Shown: one piece after another, positions 31,748 through 42,847 of the stretch | How the letters are laid out: each line of letters begins with the position of its first letter | Position numbering within the stretch: position 1 is the first letter of the stretch | Origin: Spongospora subterranea f. sp. subterranea | Taxonomy: Eukaryota > Endomyxa: Phytomyxea > Phytomyxea > Plasmodiophorida | Length of the DNA stretch: 64,000 nt | NCBI GenBank assembly: GCA_049724395.1 | Contig: JAUGWO010000009.1 | Coordinates: 62,001-126,000 of the forward strand | Reading direction: 5' to 3' | The notes under the pieces: generated by a model | What the model was told of the DNA's origin: nothing | What the model saw: only the letters and a program-made list of their open reading frames with translations | Databases searched by the model: none | Position numbers and translations under genes: made by a program

Positions 31748-32992
31748 TCAATTGCTAGGTGGGCTTAGGGCCTTATCGATCTTGAGGACGATTTCCAGGT
31801 CGAACTCGACCTGGAGGGTTTCGCCTTGGTCGATCTGCGTCAGGGTGTAAGTGCCCGACCATTTCCCGTCGGTGTCGCTGCCTTCGCACGAGAACTGGTA
31901 CCGCTCGCTCTGACGAACGCGCCCGTCGGACGGGTTGGGGCCTTTATGCAGGTCGGCCCAGCCGTGCAGGTCCACCGACCCGTTGTCCCATGGGCCCACA
32001 CAGCTGATCCTCACTTCGCTGATCGACGTCATCTGCCCGATGGCGCCATGGTGAAATACGCGCGACTCTGGCGATACGCCGGTCAACTGCCAATCTGGAG
32101 ATATCGACGAGCGAATCTCGTTGACCTTATTGCGATCCGAAGCCTGAACGTCGCGAAGGCGTATCCGCAATTCCTCGATGGAGTACGTCGTCCACGAAAT
32201 ATCGGTCTGATCCGGGGATTTGCGTTTGACGGCTTGGTCGTATAGTACAGAGTAGTCGGGCAGTTCCGGGCGCTGTAGCGCCGCCTGGTGGAAGTCGTCC
32301 AACGATTGCTGCTGAGCCAGGATCTTGTCGCCAATCAGACGCGTATCCTGCCAGCGTCCCAAGAGCGGGGCGGATGTGAACAGGACCAAAGTCTCCTCGT
32401 TAGAGATGGAGGATGACGCCAGGCGCTTCATGAGTCGCTCGTAGACGGGAACCATCAGCGACGCAGATCGAAGGCGCTGCGACACATCCAGTTGGAGGAT
32501 ATCGGCGGCGCTCCGCTCCTCGGCAGAGAGACCGGTCTGAGATATGTCCAGCAACGCCCAAGCCATGGTCATGGCGCGCTGATGGGCGGACAGATCAACG
32601 GGGGCTTCGGCCGAGACCGAGATCAGGGTTTGGTACAGGATCATCCATTGAGCGGCCATCAGCCGGCACCGGACTGAAAAATCACCAGGGGATCCACTGG
32701 CGGCTTCAACCACCTTGGCGAGCTGCTCTTCTTTCGCGGACGACACCGACCCGGTCGACTGCATTCGCTCCATTGACGACAGCAATTGCCCGATGAAATC
32801 AGATTCGCTAGGGATAGCAACGGCCTCACTCACAGCAGCGTTGGCCGGGCGATCCTTTCGCCGCGCCTTAGATTTGGCCTTGGCCTTGGCTGGGTTCGAC
32901 GTCCTCCGCCCGTATTGCCAGTAAATTGTGGCGGCGCCGGCAACGGCCATGCATGTTATACCGCTGATGAGGACGGCCTTAGTGGAGACCAT
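31748..32992 (-). CDS. Membrane-anchored protein of unknown function
   Basis: Single exon, 414 residues. An N-terminal hydrophobic segment (AVLISGITCMAVAGAATIYW) followed by a strongly basic stretch (KAKAKSKARRKDR) is typical of a signal anchor, or of a mitochondrial or peroxisomal outer-membrane anchor. The rest is soluble: a helical central part (residues ~90-260) with repeated alpha-helical character, and a C-terminal beta-rich part (ISEVRISCVGPW, YQFSCEG, GKWSGTYTLTQIDQG). The GC-rich composition is shared with the transporter gene next to it. No family recognised. Confidence 0.75.
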   Translation of the reverse strand: MVSTKAVLISGITCMAVAGAATIYWQYGRRTSNPAKAKAKSKARRKDRPANAAVSEAVAIPSESDFIGQLLSSMERMQSTGSVSSAKEEQLAKVVEAASGSPGDFSVRCRLMAAQWMILYQTLISVSAEAPVDLSAHQRAMTMAWALLDISQTGLSAEERSAADILQLDVSQRLRSASLMVPVYERLMKRLASSSISNEETLVLFTSAPLLGRWQDTRLIGDKILAQQQSLDDFHQAALQRPELPDYSVLYDQAVKRKSPDQTDISWTTYSIEELRIRLRDVQASDRNKVNEIRSSISPDWQLTGVSPESRVFHHGAIGQMTSISEVRISCVGPWDNGSVDLHGWADLHKGPNPSDGRVRQSERYQFSCEGSDTDGKWSGTYTLTQIDQGETLQVEFDLEIVLKIDKALSPPSN

Positions 32993-33384
32993 TGTCGTAA
33001 TCGGCGATCTCGGTCAAAACTGAGCAGATTATAAGAAGCGCAGCAGTTGGCCAAGAGGCTTCACTGAGAATGTTTCAGGTAATACATACACACCGTCCGG
33101 CCCGGCCCAACTGTATGGCGCTCCGCACTAACTCCGTCGCGCACATTTCATGGACATGTGCAATGTACACTCGTATGCGACTGTGACGAAACATAATTTA
33201 CCACGGACATGTGGTGAATGGGTTAATTCAGAGTTTTCAGGTACAAAAAAAGCATTTGAGGAAAATGGGACTCATCAAAGGCGTTTCGATAACAACAGTT
33301 TTCTCATCGCAACTTCGATAAGAGTTGACTGATTAAGTGATGTTGTTCTTTGATTTATATGGTGGTTTCTCAGGACGAATTACA
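32993..33384. other. Intergenic region
   Basis: Composition drops back to AT-rich. No gene recognised. Confidence 0.4.
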
Positions 33385-34006
33385 TTAAACAATGGAACGG
33401 GTATTCATGTTAATTTTTTGCGTTGTTCTCCGAATACCATCTGAGTCGCAAATGAGCGATTGCAGATCATTTATCATCTCCAGAATCCGTACCTCAAAGC
33501 TTTTCAGCTGACTCCTCAAGGTTTTTTTTTCCTGCTGAAGTCTTAGAACCTCGTTTTTGGTGATATCGGCATGTTTTTCCATTGCCGAACATCTTTCTTG
33601 AAGGCGTTTTACCTCACTCTGTGTGGACAACAACTGTTTGGCAACATCTGAGCCAAGCTGGCTCCTATGACAAAAGATGTTAACGTCGTTTTGGAAATTG
33701 CAACAGGTCGAGGTGGCGAGCAAACCTTCTTGAATTGGCTTCTTGTTTCATTCTCCTGATTTGCGTCGCCAACTCGTTCTTATCGTCCAGTAGCGCCATA
33801 TACGCTGCTTTCGACTGATTGTTGTTGCGTTCGAGCGATGCTAATTGGATACGACTTTGATGTAATTCAGATAACAGCCCTTGAAAGTTGTAGAGAACAC
33901 TGAAGACGACTGAGAGCTGATATAAGAACACGGAAAATCACAGGTGAGAAAGTACAGTACTACCTGCCACAGCAAAATTCTCAAATGGGTCGTTCGAGGA
34001 AAACAT
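33385..34006 (-). CDS. Short coiled-coil protein, unknown family
   Basis: Exons 34006-33964, 33879-33726, 33664-33385; about 158 residues. The start reads MFSSNDPFENFAVAGLLSEL, then heptad-rich coiled coil through RIQLASLERN, NELATQIRRMKQEA and VKRLQERCSAMEKHADITKN to near the C-terminus. All junctions keep phase; the first acceptor (CTTTCAAG) was chosen over two nearer AGs that lead to stops. Likely a structural or adaptor protein; nothing more can be said. Confidence 0.6.
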
Positions 34007-35541
34007 TGATCTGAAAAGCGAGACGGAGGCGATGAGAATTAGAATGAGGCCTGGTTCAACTACAGATTCGTCAAAGACAGTAGAGACACAGCGAATCGAT
34101 AGCATCACCATATCTCGATATCTGGACCCTGAGCGCCTGATTGATTATTCGTAGCTGCGGCAGCGTGATCAGCGTGGCCGCGATCAGGAGAACATTGGAC
34201 GTATCGAATAATTTCGCGATCATCATTTGGAAACACAAAAATATTCAGAAACAGATAATTTGCTGTTTTGTTTTCAGATCATGAACAGGGGATGATGGTA
34301 GCCGATATGGGAAGTGGCCAGCATTTATCCTGGCAGGCCAACTGGGGTCAAGACTGAAGTGACCGTTGGCGCGGGAAGGGCCCACGGTCCTTCGGTTCAA
34401 CGGTCCACGAATGCGCTACATAACGCTGTGATGAACATATATAAATACGCTTTAATGAACATAACACCAATACTGTGTACGCAGTGGCTTCTGGCAAAGG
34501 GAGCGAGTCAGGATTCAGAAAATGTGCCCAGACTCCAGCCGTTATGTACCAGCTGAGGCGACAACTTCAAAGTTCAAAACAAAATGAAATTGTTTCTCGT
34601 TTTTTTTCGAAGCCGTGGGGGTTTGAGGCGAGCATTGCTTGAGACGTGACCCTTGACCTTGCTGTTGCTGATCGGAAAATATGATGACTCTGAAATTACT
34701 CGAGTGTCAAGATCATGATGTCTTGATCCTTAAAATTGTCGTTGAATTTTCTAGGACCTTTTTTACAAAATTTTTTTAAAATTTCACAACCTATTTCTGG
34801 ATTCCAAATCACTCGTCCAATATGCCCAGAAGGTTTCTCCGAATAATGTCTTCGCCATCAAAGGACGGTCAATACAAATGATGTACCGGCGACTCTTGAT
34901 GCCAACGCCAAACCACCGATGAAGCTAGTTCCCACACACCAACAATACAACCCGGGTGATCAGATTGATGATCACATGATCACATCGCATATTGTCTGAA
35001 CCAATATCTGCTCCTCTAGAAACTCTCGATTTGCCGATTATCGTCCAGAACCAGTCCAGACCATGTCTCGCTCGTGATCACCTTCTGATGGGCGATCAGG
35101 GTTGTCACAAATCCCCCTGATAGGGTTCGTGCCAATACTCACATTGGGTTTGTCCACTCGTGGATTCGGCTTTTATCCCCAACGGTTTCTTTGCCCGTAT
35201 CAGATGGCCATGCAGGAATTCGGAAAGCGTCAATGATTAAGTGTACTGTACCAACCATATAATGAACTTGTTCAAACCAATCAAAATAGCAAGTGATTTA
35301 CAGATATTATTGCATGCATTGTGATTAAATCAAAACTGTAGTGCATTTGATTCTTTCGATCAAAACGTAGTCTTTGCTTATGAACTATGTATTCTAAAAT
35401 GAAGCTTTAACAACAGCTTTTCAATGAAAGCTAGCTAGCAATGGACCGCTCTTAGTCGCGAAAGTATTTTCAAATTGTCTGCCTTTTGGCGGGATTCTTT
35501 TCGCCCTTTCGGCATCTAGCTCAAATCAATTGCCCATATCC
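34007..35541. other. Long stretch without recognised genes
   Basis: AT-rich, with only short frames (for example 34314-34556, plus, no family). Presumably intergenic, with promoters for the flanking divergent genes. Confidence 0.4.
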
Positions 35542-36513
35542 ATGAAATCGAGTTTGACCGGCTTTGCCATATCTGGCGTTGGCATAACTACAGTACGGAC
35601 CTACATACATCTCGTCAATTGTCGAAGGCTAACCAAATTAGAGATTATGGAAAACGGCAATACAACGCCTGAGGAAACTCGCCATTACAGGAGCGTTACG
35701 GGAGCAACGGCGGTCGTTGTCGCGGTCGCCATTGCCGTTGCATGCCTTTCACCATCTGTTCCTTTGGCACACCCGGCAATTACCGCTGCTGTATCTGGCC
35801 AGCTTGATACTCTGGTGGAATTATCAGTCAATGCATCGTTAGCTGAAATTCGAGATTCTTTCGGGAACAGCCTCCTTCATGTATTTCTGGCAGATATCAT
35901 ATCGTTTGCCTTCAGAATAATTATTTGGATGTGCAGTGGGCCGCAAAAGCAGGCCATGTTCATATCTGTGAGTATTTATTGAATAGCCCTGGCCACGTTG
36001 AGATGATCAAACGCGTTAATGATGTTGGTACTTCCCCTCTACATTGGGCCGTATATTCTCACAACGCCTCTGATGTCATATCCATCTTGATTTCGGCCGG
36101 TATATCTCCTAACATACCGAATCATAATGGCGAATCAGTTAAGACCGCTTTCTTCTCCACAAAGTGACGTTGTTTGAATTGTTGCTGCTGGATGTAGGCG
36201 CTGCATTGGGCAGTGGATTGGGATCGGCCCAACGCTGCTTCAGCATTACTAAACCATGGCGCTAACCCCAACTTGCATGATCTGAACGGAGATACGCCTC
36301 TTCATCGTATCAAGTTCGGCTGTATGGATTCAGCAAGGTTTCACAAAAGGATATCTCTTCAACAGTTTTGTAATTTGTACCCTTGTTTACAGCTGTGCCA
36401 CTATATTGAAGCTGGCCCTGAAGCATGGAGGCGATCCTGCCGCTGTCAACAACTTCGGCCGCATTGCCCTGTCTCATATCGATTGGGCACAGGAACCTAC
36501 TTTACTGTCATAA
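35542..36513 (+). CDS. Ankyrin-repeat protein with N-terminal hydrophobic segment
   Basis: Exons 35542-35880, 35916-36137, 36198-36337, 36393-36513; about 273 residues. The N-terminal region has a hydrophobic helix (TAVVVAVAIAVACLSPSVPL). Four to five ankyrin units follow: AAVSGQLDTLVELSV, DVQWAAKAGHVHICEYLL, VGTSPLHWAVYSHNASDV, ALHWAVDWDRPNAASALLNHGANPN and DGDP-like units to the end (LKLALKHGGDPAAVNN). Ankyrin repeats mediate protein binding; the partner is unknown. The arrangement recalls the proteasome chaperone PSMD10/Nas6 only in being ankyrin-only. Intron 1 is just 35 nt (35881-35915) and is well supported, as repeat spacing is restored by removing it. A shorter start at 35648 is possible. 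Confidence 0.8.
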
Positions 36514-36684
36514 AACAGTTATCGCAACATTATTTCCGATTACGAAGAGACAAATGTTGATATAATAACGTATAGCATTCAGTTTAGTACAACTTTAGAA
36601 CAAACGGTCAATGGCCGAATAGGATTATGAGACCACTGAAACCGTGATATGATATTATATATGCAGTGTGATAAATCTAACATT

Positions 36685-38446
36685 CTAGTCCGAAGTCGTG
36701 GCCATTGTGACGAACGCCGAGTGGGTCATGGATCCTTTCAACGCCAACTCGGCAGCTTCTCTACGTCGCCGAAACATCTCAGATTCGCAGGCTTGGACAT
36801 AATCTTGTTCAGAAGGACATTCCTGGAAAGGAGCGACGTCGAATGCTCCTGGCCCCCGTGTAGGAGTAACTTGAGCTGGAATCTGAGTTTGAAAGGTGGA
36901 GAAACGGCAAACATCGACCCTTTGCGGAAACGCAACATTGGGACCACAATGAGGGGACACGGGATGTTGGTCAAGATGCTCTAACTGATAAACAACCATA
37001 TTCTCTTGCTCTTCCAAGCTCTGCGATTCATTTCCTGGCCCTGGTTGAGGAGCATCAGTAACGGGTCCTTGGCTTGAGAACTGCCCTCTATCATCAACAG
37101 GCATATCGTCTTCGGTATTTTCCGAATCATCTTCCCTTTTCATCATCATCATCGGGGGACCGAAACGCTGAGCCTTCTGCTGTTGATCTCCGGAAACCTC
37201 CACCAGGCACTCTTCGATTATCTGGATACACTACTGATACAGAACTAACAGATGACGTTTGCTCTGATAAACGCTCGCGACCTTCAGCATGTCGGCTGTT
37301 TCGCTGAGCGATAAAGCTTCCCCCACGACCAATTGTGTTTGTTAAGCACCCAACTCCGAACCCATTAGACTCTTTGTTGAACACATTGCGAAATGAGACA
37401 GTTCTAACAGCAGCAACAATCGGATGAGTTGGTTCAAAGTGGTAGTCACCGTAGTGATCTGACGGCTGTGGGCGTTGAATGAAATCTCCATTTTTGCGAT
37501 GAGTCTTCATATGTTGAGATAGGTTGGAATTTGTACTGAATTTCCTCCAACATAATTGACATTCATATGGTTTCTCTCCTGTATGGGTCCTCGTGTGCCT
37601 TTGAAGCGTGCCACTCTCTGTTAGAAGTATAGAGTCAGTGTGAGCTGTCTACAGACATGAGACATGAAATTTGTATATGCTCTTACGTGTAAAGCGTTTG
37701 CCACATGTTGAACAGCCATAAGGTTTGGATCCACTATGGATACGAAGATGTCTTGACAGTGACCCGCTCCAAAAAAACCTTTTGCTACAAACATGGCATT
37801 GATAAGGAAGTTCATTGCCATGAGCATCTTGCTGATGGAGTCGCAAAGCCGCTGCAGTTTGCCACATTTGAAGACACATTTTGCAGACAAATACCCGATT
37901 TTGGTTGCTGGCAGGTTGTGAAGACAGTTGGCACCCAGGTTCGCCGGCTGGTTGTTGAGAATATGAAAACGCCTCGTCGTGAGAGCCGGACGAATCCCCA
38001 GGACAAGGTCCTTCCATAGTCGATTGAGGTGTCGTCTGCATGACATTATCTTGCACATCATTGACTCCCGGGCATGGTCCTTCCACAGTTGATTGGGATG
38101 GGGGCATCAAGCGGCGCCGCTCACTGACGGGACTGAATACGCCCCCTTCCGATCTTAACAGTTTCTCTTCTCCAATAAGTTTCCCTTGTGCAGACATCGT
38201 CGTCATTTCCCCGAGCTTGTGCATCGTGGTCACCTCTATTGAGCTATCCGACGCTGGGAGGTTGAAGCATTTGCGACCCGTCTCTGCATCACGGCTGACC
38301 ATTTCCGGTTGCGATGCCCCAAAGGCAGGCTCCTCTTTAGGCTGGGACGAAGTCACTGCCTCCTCCGGCTCGTAGCTAGGAGCCATGTCAGCGTCCTGGT
38401 AGGAGGATTTCGGAACAGCCATCGACTGCATTGCCGACACAATCAT
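36685..38446 (-). CDS. C2H2 zinc-finger transcription factor
   Basis: Exons 38446-37687, 37617-37273, 37211-36685; about 543 residues. The N-terminal half is disordered and acidic. Four C2H2 fingers lie centrally: [67 protein letters not shown] and [23 protein letters not shown]. The canonical TGEKPY linker occurs between fingers 3 and 4, and the splice site falls inside finger 3. The C-terminal ~300 residues are low complexity with a basic patch (MMMMKREDD). Probably a sequence-specific DNA-binding regulator. An alternative 28-nt intron for the last junction would change about 11 residues. The 5' end shows an AATTCAG acceptor-like site just before the ATG. Confidence 0.88.
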
Positions 38447-39573
38447 GGTCTGAATTTTTAGAAATCTTTTGAGCTGTTCTCGACAAGTCGGAAACAATCC
38501 TCTTACTGTCGTCCCACACTAGATAATGTTACAGGACGTACATGTGTTGACTGACGATATTGCGAGTCTGTGTGTGTGCCTCTGCGTATCTGTCTCGGTC
38601 CCGCGGTGAGTGAGTGAATTTAAGCCTTTCGAGCGAACGAGCCAAGGGTGCGTATACGATACCGAGTCAGGCTCAATAATGTATTAAGGGGCTACAGTGG
38701 CTGCCGTTAAGGCAACCTTGGCAGCTTGACATGCATGACTCCGCTAGCTACTGTACACTGCAGATGGTGCAACCCTGAATCAAAGCGAATGCGTTCGTTT
38801 CAAGTCCCCACCCTCAACTGGCGAGTGTAAATTGCGTGACTGGAGTTAAGTGGAGCATGCATGGCAGTTGCAGTAAGTGAAATACTGTGTCGATTTTGTC
38901 ATTGAGTCTCAATGGACGCGCCAATCTGCTGAGGTCGACACATTGTGTGCACTTGTGCTGTTGATCATATTAGTCGTTTATTTATTCAGTTTTCAAGGCC
39001 TGTCTTCCTCTAGGATTTTCAATGCTGGAGCACGAAAATATATCGAGGATGGCTAATTCATTATCGGAAATCTTATCAAATAGAAGTGACGCCTGTTCCT
39101 ATCTGCGAAACCCAATCCATCGCCATTGCAAATTGAGCGTTGAAAAAAATTTGAACTTGCGGCACGACTTAAAGGATCAAGGACAATGGAGAGTAATTTT
39201 GTAGCAATGGCTTTGAACAAAACGGAAGTGAATGTGATTTTACGAAAATCCTACCGCGGCTCAATGTGTTTCATTGACGTGCGATTACCAAAGAGATAAA
39301 ATTTGAGACGCTCCGATGAGAAACGATTCGATTCTATAGGAGACGTTACAATGATGTGTGACTTCGGGCGCGCTCTTCCTGACGCGCGTGGCATAAAAAA
39401 TTCCAAGCGAGGCGGCGTTCCGCTAGAAGAGTTTGCACTTCTCTGTGTACTGTTGTACAACTGTCCCGCCACTGACTGGAATTATCAGTCTGGCTGGGCC
39501 GCTCTTTACCCATTCCATTACGTTTGGCAATTTTCTTTTTCGAATCCCCACAAGTTCGGTTTATCATCTGTCT
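38447..39573. promoter_or_regulatory. Shared upstream region of divergent zinc-finger and COQ4 genes
   Basis: About 1.1 kb between two divergent starts. Small frames at 39022-39204 and 39303-39731 (plus) show no family. Presumed promoters. Confidence 0.4.
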
Positions 39574-40429
39574 ATGCCCAGCGACTGCTCATTTCACAAA
39601 CTGCAACAGGGAATCGCGGCCATGGCAGTGCGGCGCTCATTGCCAAAAGGAATACCGTTAACCGCGGGCCAGAAGATTTTCTTAACGGCGGGATCGGCGC
39701 TATTCGGTGTTCTGGACACGTATCGCGGTGACCTCATTGCAACCCTGTCCGAAACCACGACGCCATCGCTTTTATTACGATCTTTGCATGCACGTATGAA
39801 CATGTCGATTTCAGGAAGGCGTTTAATGCAGGTAATACTGTCTGTCAAACTACAATACTAATCCCTGTTGTAAAATTTTCAATCCTGATCAACAGGAGCG
39901 CCCTACTATTGATCCGACTACTTTGAATCTTGAAGAACTGAGCGGTTTACCTAGCAATACCTTCGGCTATGCCTATTACAAATTCATGTCCTCGCATGGA
40001 TATTCGTCTGAAGATCGGACCCCTGTAAGGTTCATTACCGATCCCGATCATGCATTCCTTATTCAAAGATATCGCCAAACCCATGACTTTCTCCACTGTT
40101 TAAGCGATTTACCGCCCAACCTTCTCGGAGAGATTAGCCTCAAGGTTGGAATCCTGAGACTTAAAATTGGCCATTGCCGTTTATCTCTGATCTGATAGTG
40201 GTTCGAGCTCCTTCAACTGGGGTTGCCAATGTGTGCTATCACCGGTATTGGCGGCTCTTTACGGTTGTCCTTCTCCCAGAAACGGGACTTGGTCACGAAA
40301 TTTATCCCTTGGGCGGTCAGATGCCATCGATCGTCTGAATTCCTGTTGTCGGTTTATTTCGAAGAGCACCTTGAAAAAGATCTGGATTGTTTCCGTCTGG
40401 AACTTGGATTCATAAAAGCCCCGAGTTAG
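39574..40429 (+). CDS. COQ4: Ubiquinone biosynthesis protein COQ4
   Basis: Exons 39574-39831, 39896-40144, 40199-40429; about 245 residues. Conserved blocks: IPLTAGQKIFLTAGSALFG, ERPTIDPTTLNLEELSGLPSNT-type segment, FGYAYYKFMSSHGYSSEDRTPVRFI, and the zinc/lipid-site motif HDFLHCLSDLPPNLLGE, which is the HDxxHx11E signature of COQ4. Then KWFELLQLGLPMC and the C-terminal FIPWAVR and SVYFEEHLEKDLDCFRLELG. COQ4 acts in the mitochondrial CoQ synthome and is associated with C1 decarboxylation/hydroxylation of the ring. The N-terminal targeting peptide is short with this ATG; the next in-frame ATG is 39622. Confidence 0.95.
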
Positions 40430-40750
40430 TGACGCTCAACATTGTTTCCACACGTTTAGTAGAGAGGTGATAACGCAGGAACATGAGTGCACATTGTTAG
40501 TGTGGGAACAAATCAAGACATGGGATTTTGTACATCTTCAACTTCTGTTCGTTTTTTCCGGGTTGAACGAAGACCCATTTATCGTTCATTGTAGTTTTCT
40601 ATATGATGAAAAATTCGTCACGTCATTATTACTGAGGTGCTGTAACGTTCCCGGTTCTACGCCTAATCCAAAAATCTCACAATGAGCCGCTGGAGTCTAA
40701 GGGACAAGGCCAACGAATGCATTTTTTTGTCACTATTGAAGTGGATTATC
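40430..40750. other. Intergenic region 3' of COQ4
   Basis: No gene recognised; short frames only. Confidence 0.4.
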
Positions 40751-41080
40751 TCATATCTTTACCCTTCCTCCAACCCACTCGGAAAGAATTGGCCCATTTG
40801 CTTTTATGGTCGGAATAGGTGATGTTGAAGCGAAGACTGCAGTGGGTCCCGCCCAGGCAACTCTTCTTATTGCTATGAAGAACCATATTCGGATCTGCCA
40901 GCGTTCGATTACCTGAGACCCCCTTACCGGCTGCATACAAAATCGGTCATTCTCATCGCAATCCAACACGAACAACAATATGTTGGTGTGAACCCAGGTC
41001 TTTTTGTAGGTAATCATAAACGGGGTTACCTCGAACTCTAACGGCTTTGACGCTGTTTCCTGATCTTGTGATAGTCGACA
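40751..41080 (-). CDS. Possible unrecognised coding fragment
   Basis: On the minus strand 41075-40915 one frame reads a protein-like stretch (KPLEFEVTPFMITYKKTW, DCDENDRFCMQP). After a possible small intron (GTAAGG...CTGGCAG, about 33 nt) two frames stay open; one reads SDHKSKWANSFRVGWRKG. I cannot choose the frame or name a family. Confidence 0.3.
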   Translation of the reverse strand, partial: CRLSQDQETASKPLEFEVTPFMITYKKTWVHTNILLFVLDCDENDRFCMQPVRGSQVIERWQIRIWFFIAIRRVAWAGPTAVFASTSPIPTIKANGPILSEWVGGRVKI

Positions 41081-41317
41081 ATGATAGTTAATGAATTTCA
41101 GAACCTACTCAGATGAACTTGACTCGAATACGTCAGCGGCCTCCTTGATTATGACCTGGCAGGAAACTGTACAACGTTGGCTACAGCTTGACAGGCTCAT
41201 GGGAATTTCAGGAAGTTGCCTCATCGCGTAAGGAAAATCGGGTGTGTTTGAGCCGAGGGTACATCGAGGATCGATCTGCTGCCAGTTGGCCAGGGGCCGG
41301 TATCACTGGTCGAGAAC

Positions 41318-42673
41318 ATGTCGCTGCCTGATTCGCCGCCCTCCCCTGTTCCGGGCCATGGGCCAGAACAACCAGGTTCCATCACGATTGTAGTTCGCTC
41401 CGTCACCGGGCAGAATCTGCAACTCGAAAACATCGGCCCCAGTTTCACCATCTCTCAGATAAAGGTTTGGCAATCTGTTCACAGTCCGGGCGGAAAATCG
41501 ATAGTCGATGAGATAGGGGTTGATTGAAGAGCGACATTCCGTCCCCAGCCATCTTCAGCGGTTGATCTTTTCAGGAGCTGAGCTATCCGATACCGATACC
41601 GTTCTTTCGGCTGGAATACGCCATGAAACCGTATTGCATATCGCCGTCAGAAAGGTAATGGGTGAACCCTTGCTACGTCCGCCTGGATGTCAACTCTCGT
41701 AGGCTCAATCTGTAGACCCACCGCCTCCGTATTCATCAATTAATACGGTATGGATCCACCGCCATCTTATGCCATACCTTGACGGTTTATGGCTTCAGGA
41801 TGCTGCAGCCAATCACTATCCTGATGGCGTCGTCATTGATATATCAGGTGTCGACCTATCTGGACTATACCTTCATCCTCCTAACAGTATCCCTCCGACC
41901 CTCGTCGGTCTCCGTTGGCTATGTTGCGGGAAAGCCAGATCTCTGACCTCGTTAATCTGTAGATGATCATGGAAAATGACCATGCAGCCGGCAATGTAGA
42001 CGCTGCCATATCCCTTGGCCGATATCGTCGCATACGCCAACTAAGGCCGATAGTAATGAAGCTCGTAATTCTGAAACTATTAATCCAGTAGCTATCTCCC
42101 CTGACATCCACATTTCAGACGTTATTGATCTCTGGATTATCCATGATGTTATCATTATTATCCCTGGTTAGTCGCGTCTCCCGATTGTTCACCCCACTTT
42201 GAGCAAGAAAAACGGCTCCGTTTTAATTGGTTTATTAGTGGTCGTAATGCGATCTTGTATGTTCGTCTTTCTTCACTGATGGTCATTCTGGTTGAGGTTG
42301 TTGATTGTGCTGAACGTGATATTAGTGGTGGTTGATGTTCGCTATCTCGTCTGTATTGGCATATCGCGGTGCAAGCACACTACACTCTGACTCCCTCAAC
42401 CTGGTACATGTTGCTGCCATCAAAGCAGTTTCACCGACGAATTTCATTGGTTTATAGGCGATCGTGGTGGAAGGACTATCAGGCGCCGTGATCATCACGG
42501 CTTTGTATTCAGTTTCGTCATCTGAGAGCGCCCGGGATCAGAGCTTATTTCCCCTTCTCATTGCCGTGCTCATCCTCAAGCTGTACCTGATGTTCCAGGC
42601 AATCAGGCTGTCGGCGGCGATCAGATCACTATCCAGAAGACAACTAGATCAAATTATTCGGCCCGCTCGATAG
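41318..42673 (+). CDS. Ubiquitin-like domain protein with C-terminal membrane segments
   Basis: Confident exons: 41318-41464, 41517-41654, 41703-41747, 41799-41903; further probable exons 41963-41995, 42046-~42165, ~42190-42340 and a last one ending at 42673. After a Pro-rich start, residues ~25-95 form a ubiquitin-like fold (SITIVVRSVTGQNLQLENI, FTISQIKGLIEERHSVPSHL, QRLIFSGAELSDTDTV, HETVLHIAVRK). A PPPPYSSINT proline motif follows (PPxY, a possible WW-domain ligand). The 3' part encodes hydrophobic stretches, notably LFPLLIAVLILKLYLMFQAI, suggesting a membrane-tethered Ubl protein like those in ER-associated degradation or DSC-type ligase complexes. The exon joins after 42160 are not resolved. 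Confidence 0.6.
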
Positions 42674-42847
42674 ACAATGAATCAACATTAAAGAATAGAA
42701 TATAATGACGACATCGCTTCGAAGACCATATCTGCTGCGTTTTTCGAACGGATTGACAACTTGGATTAAGCAAATGGTGATATGATTATATATTCATAGA
42801 ACTCGATGTTATGGTATCACCTTGAGGCTAGGGAAGCTGTTGGATGC

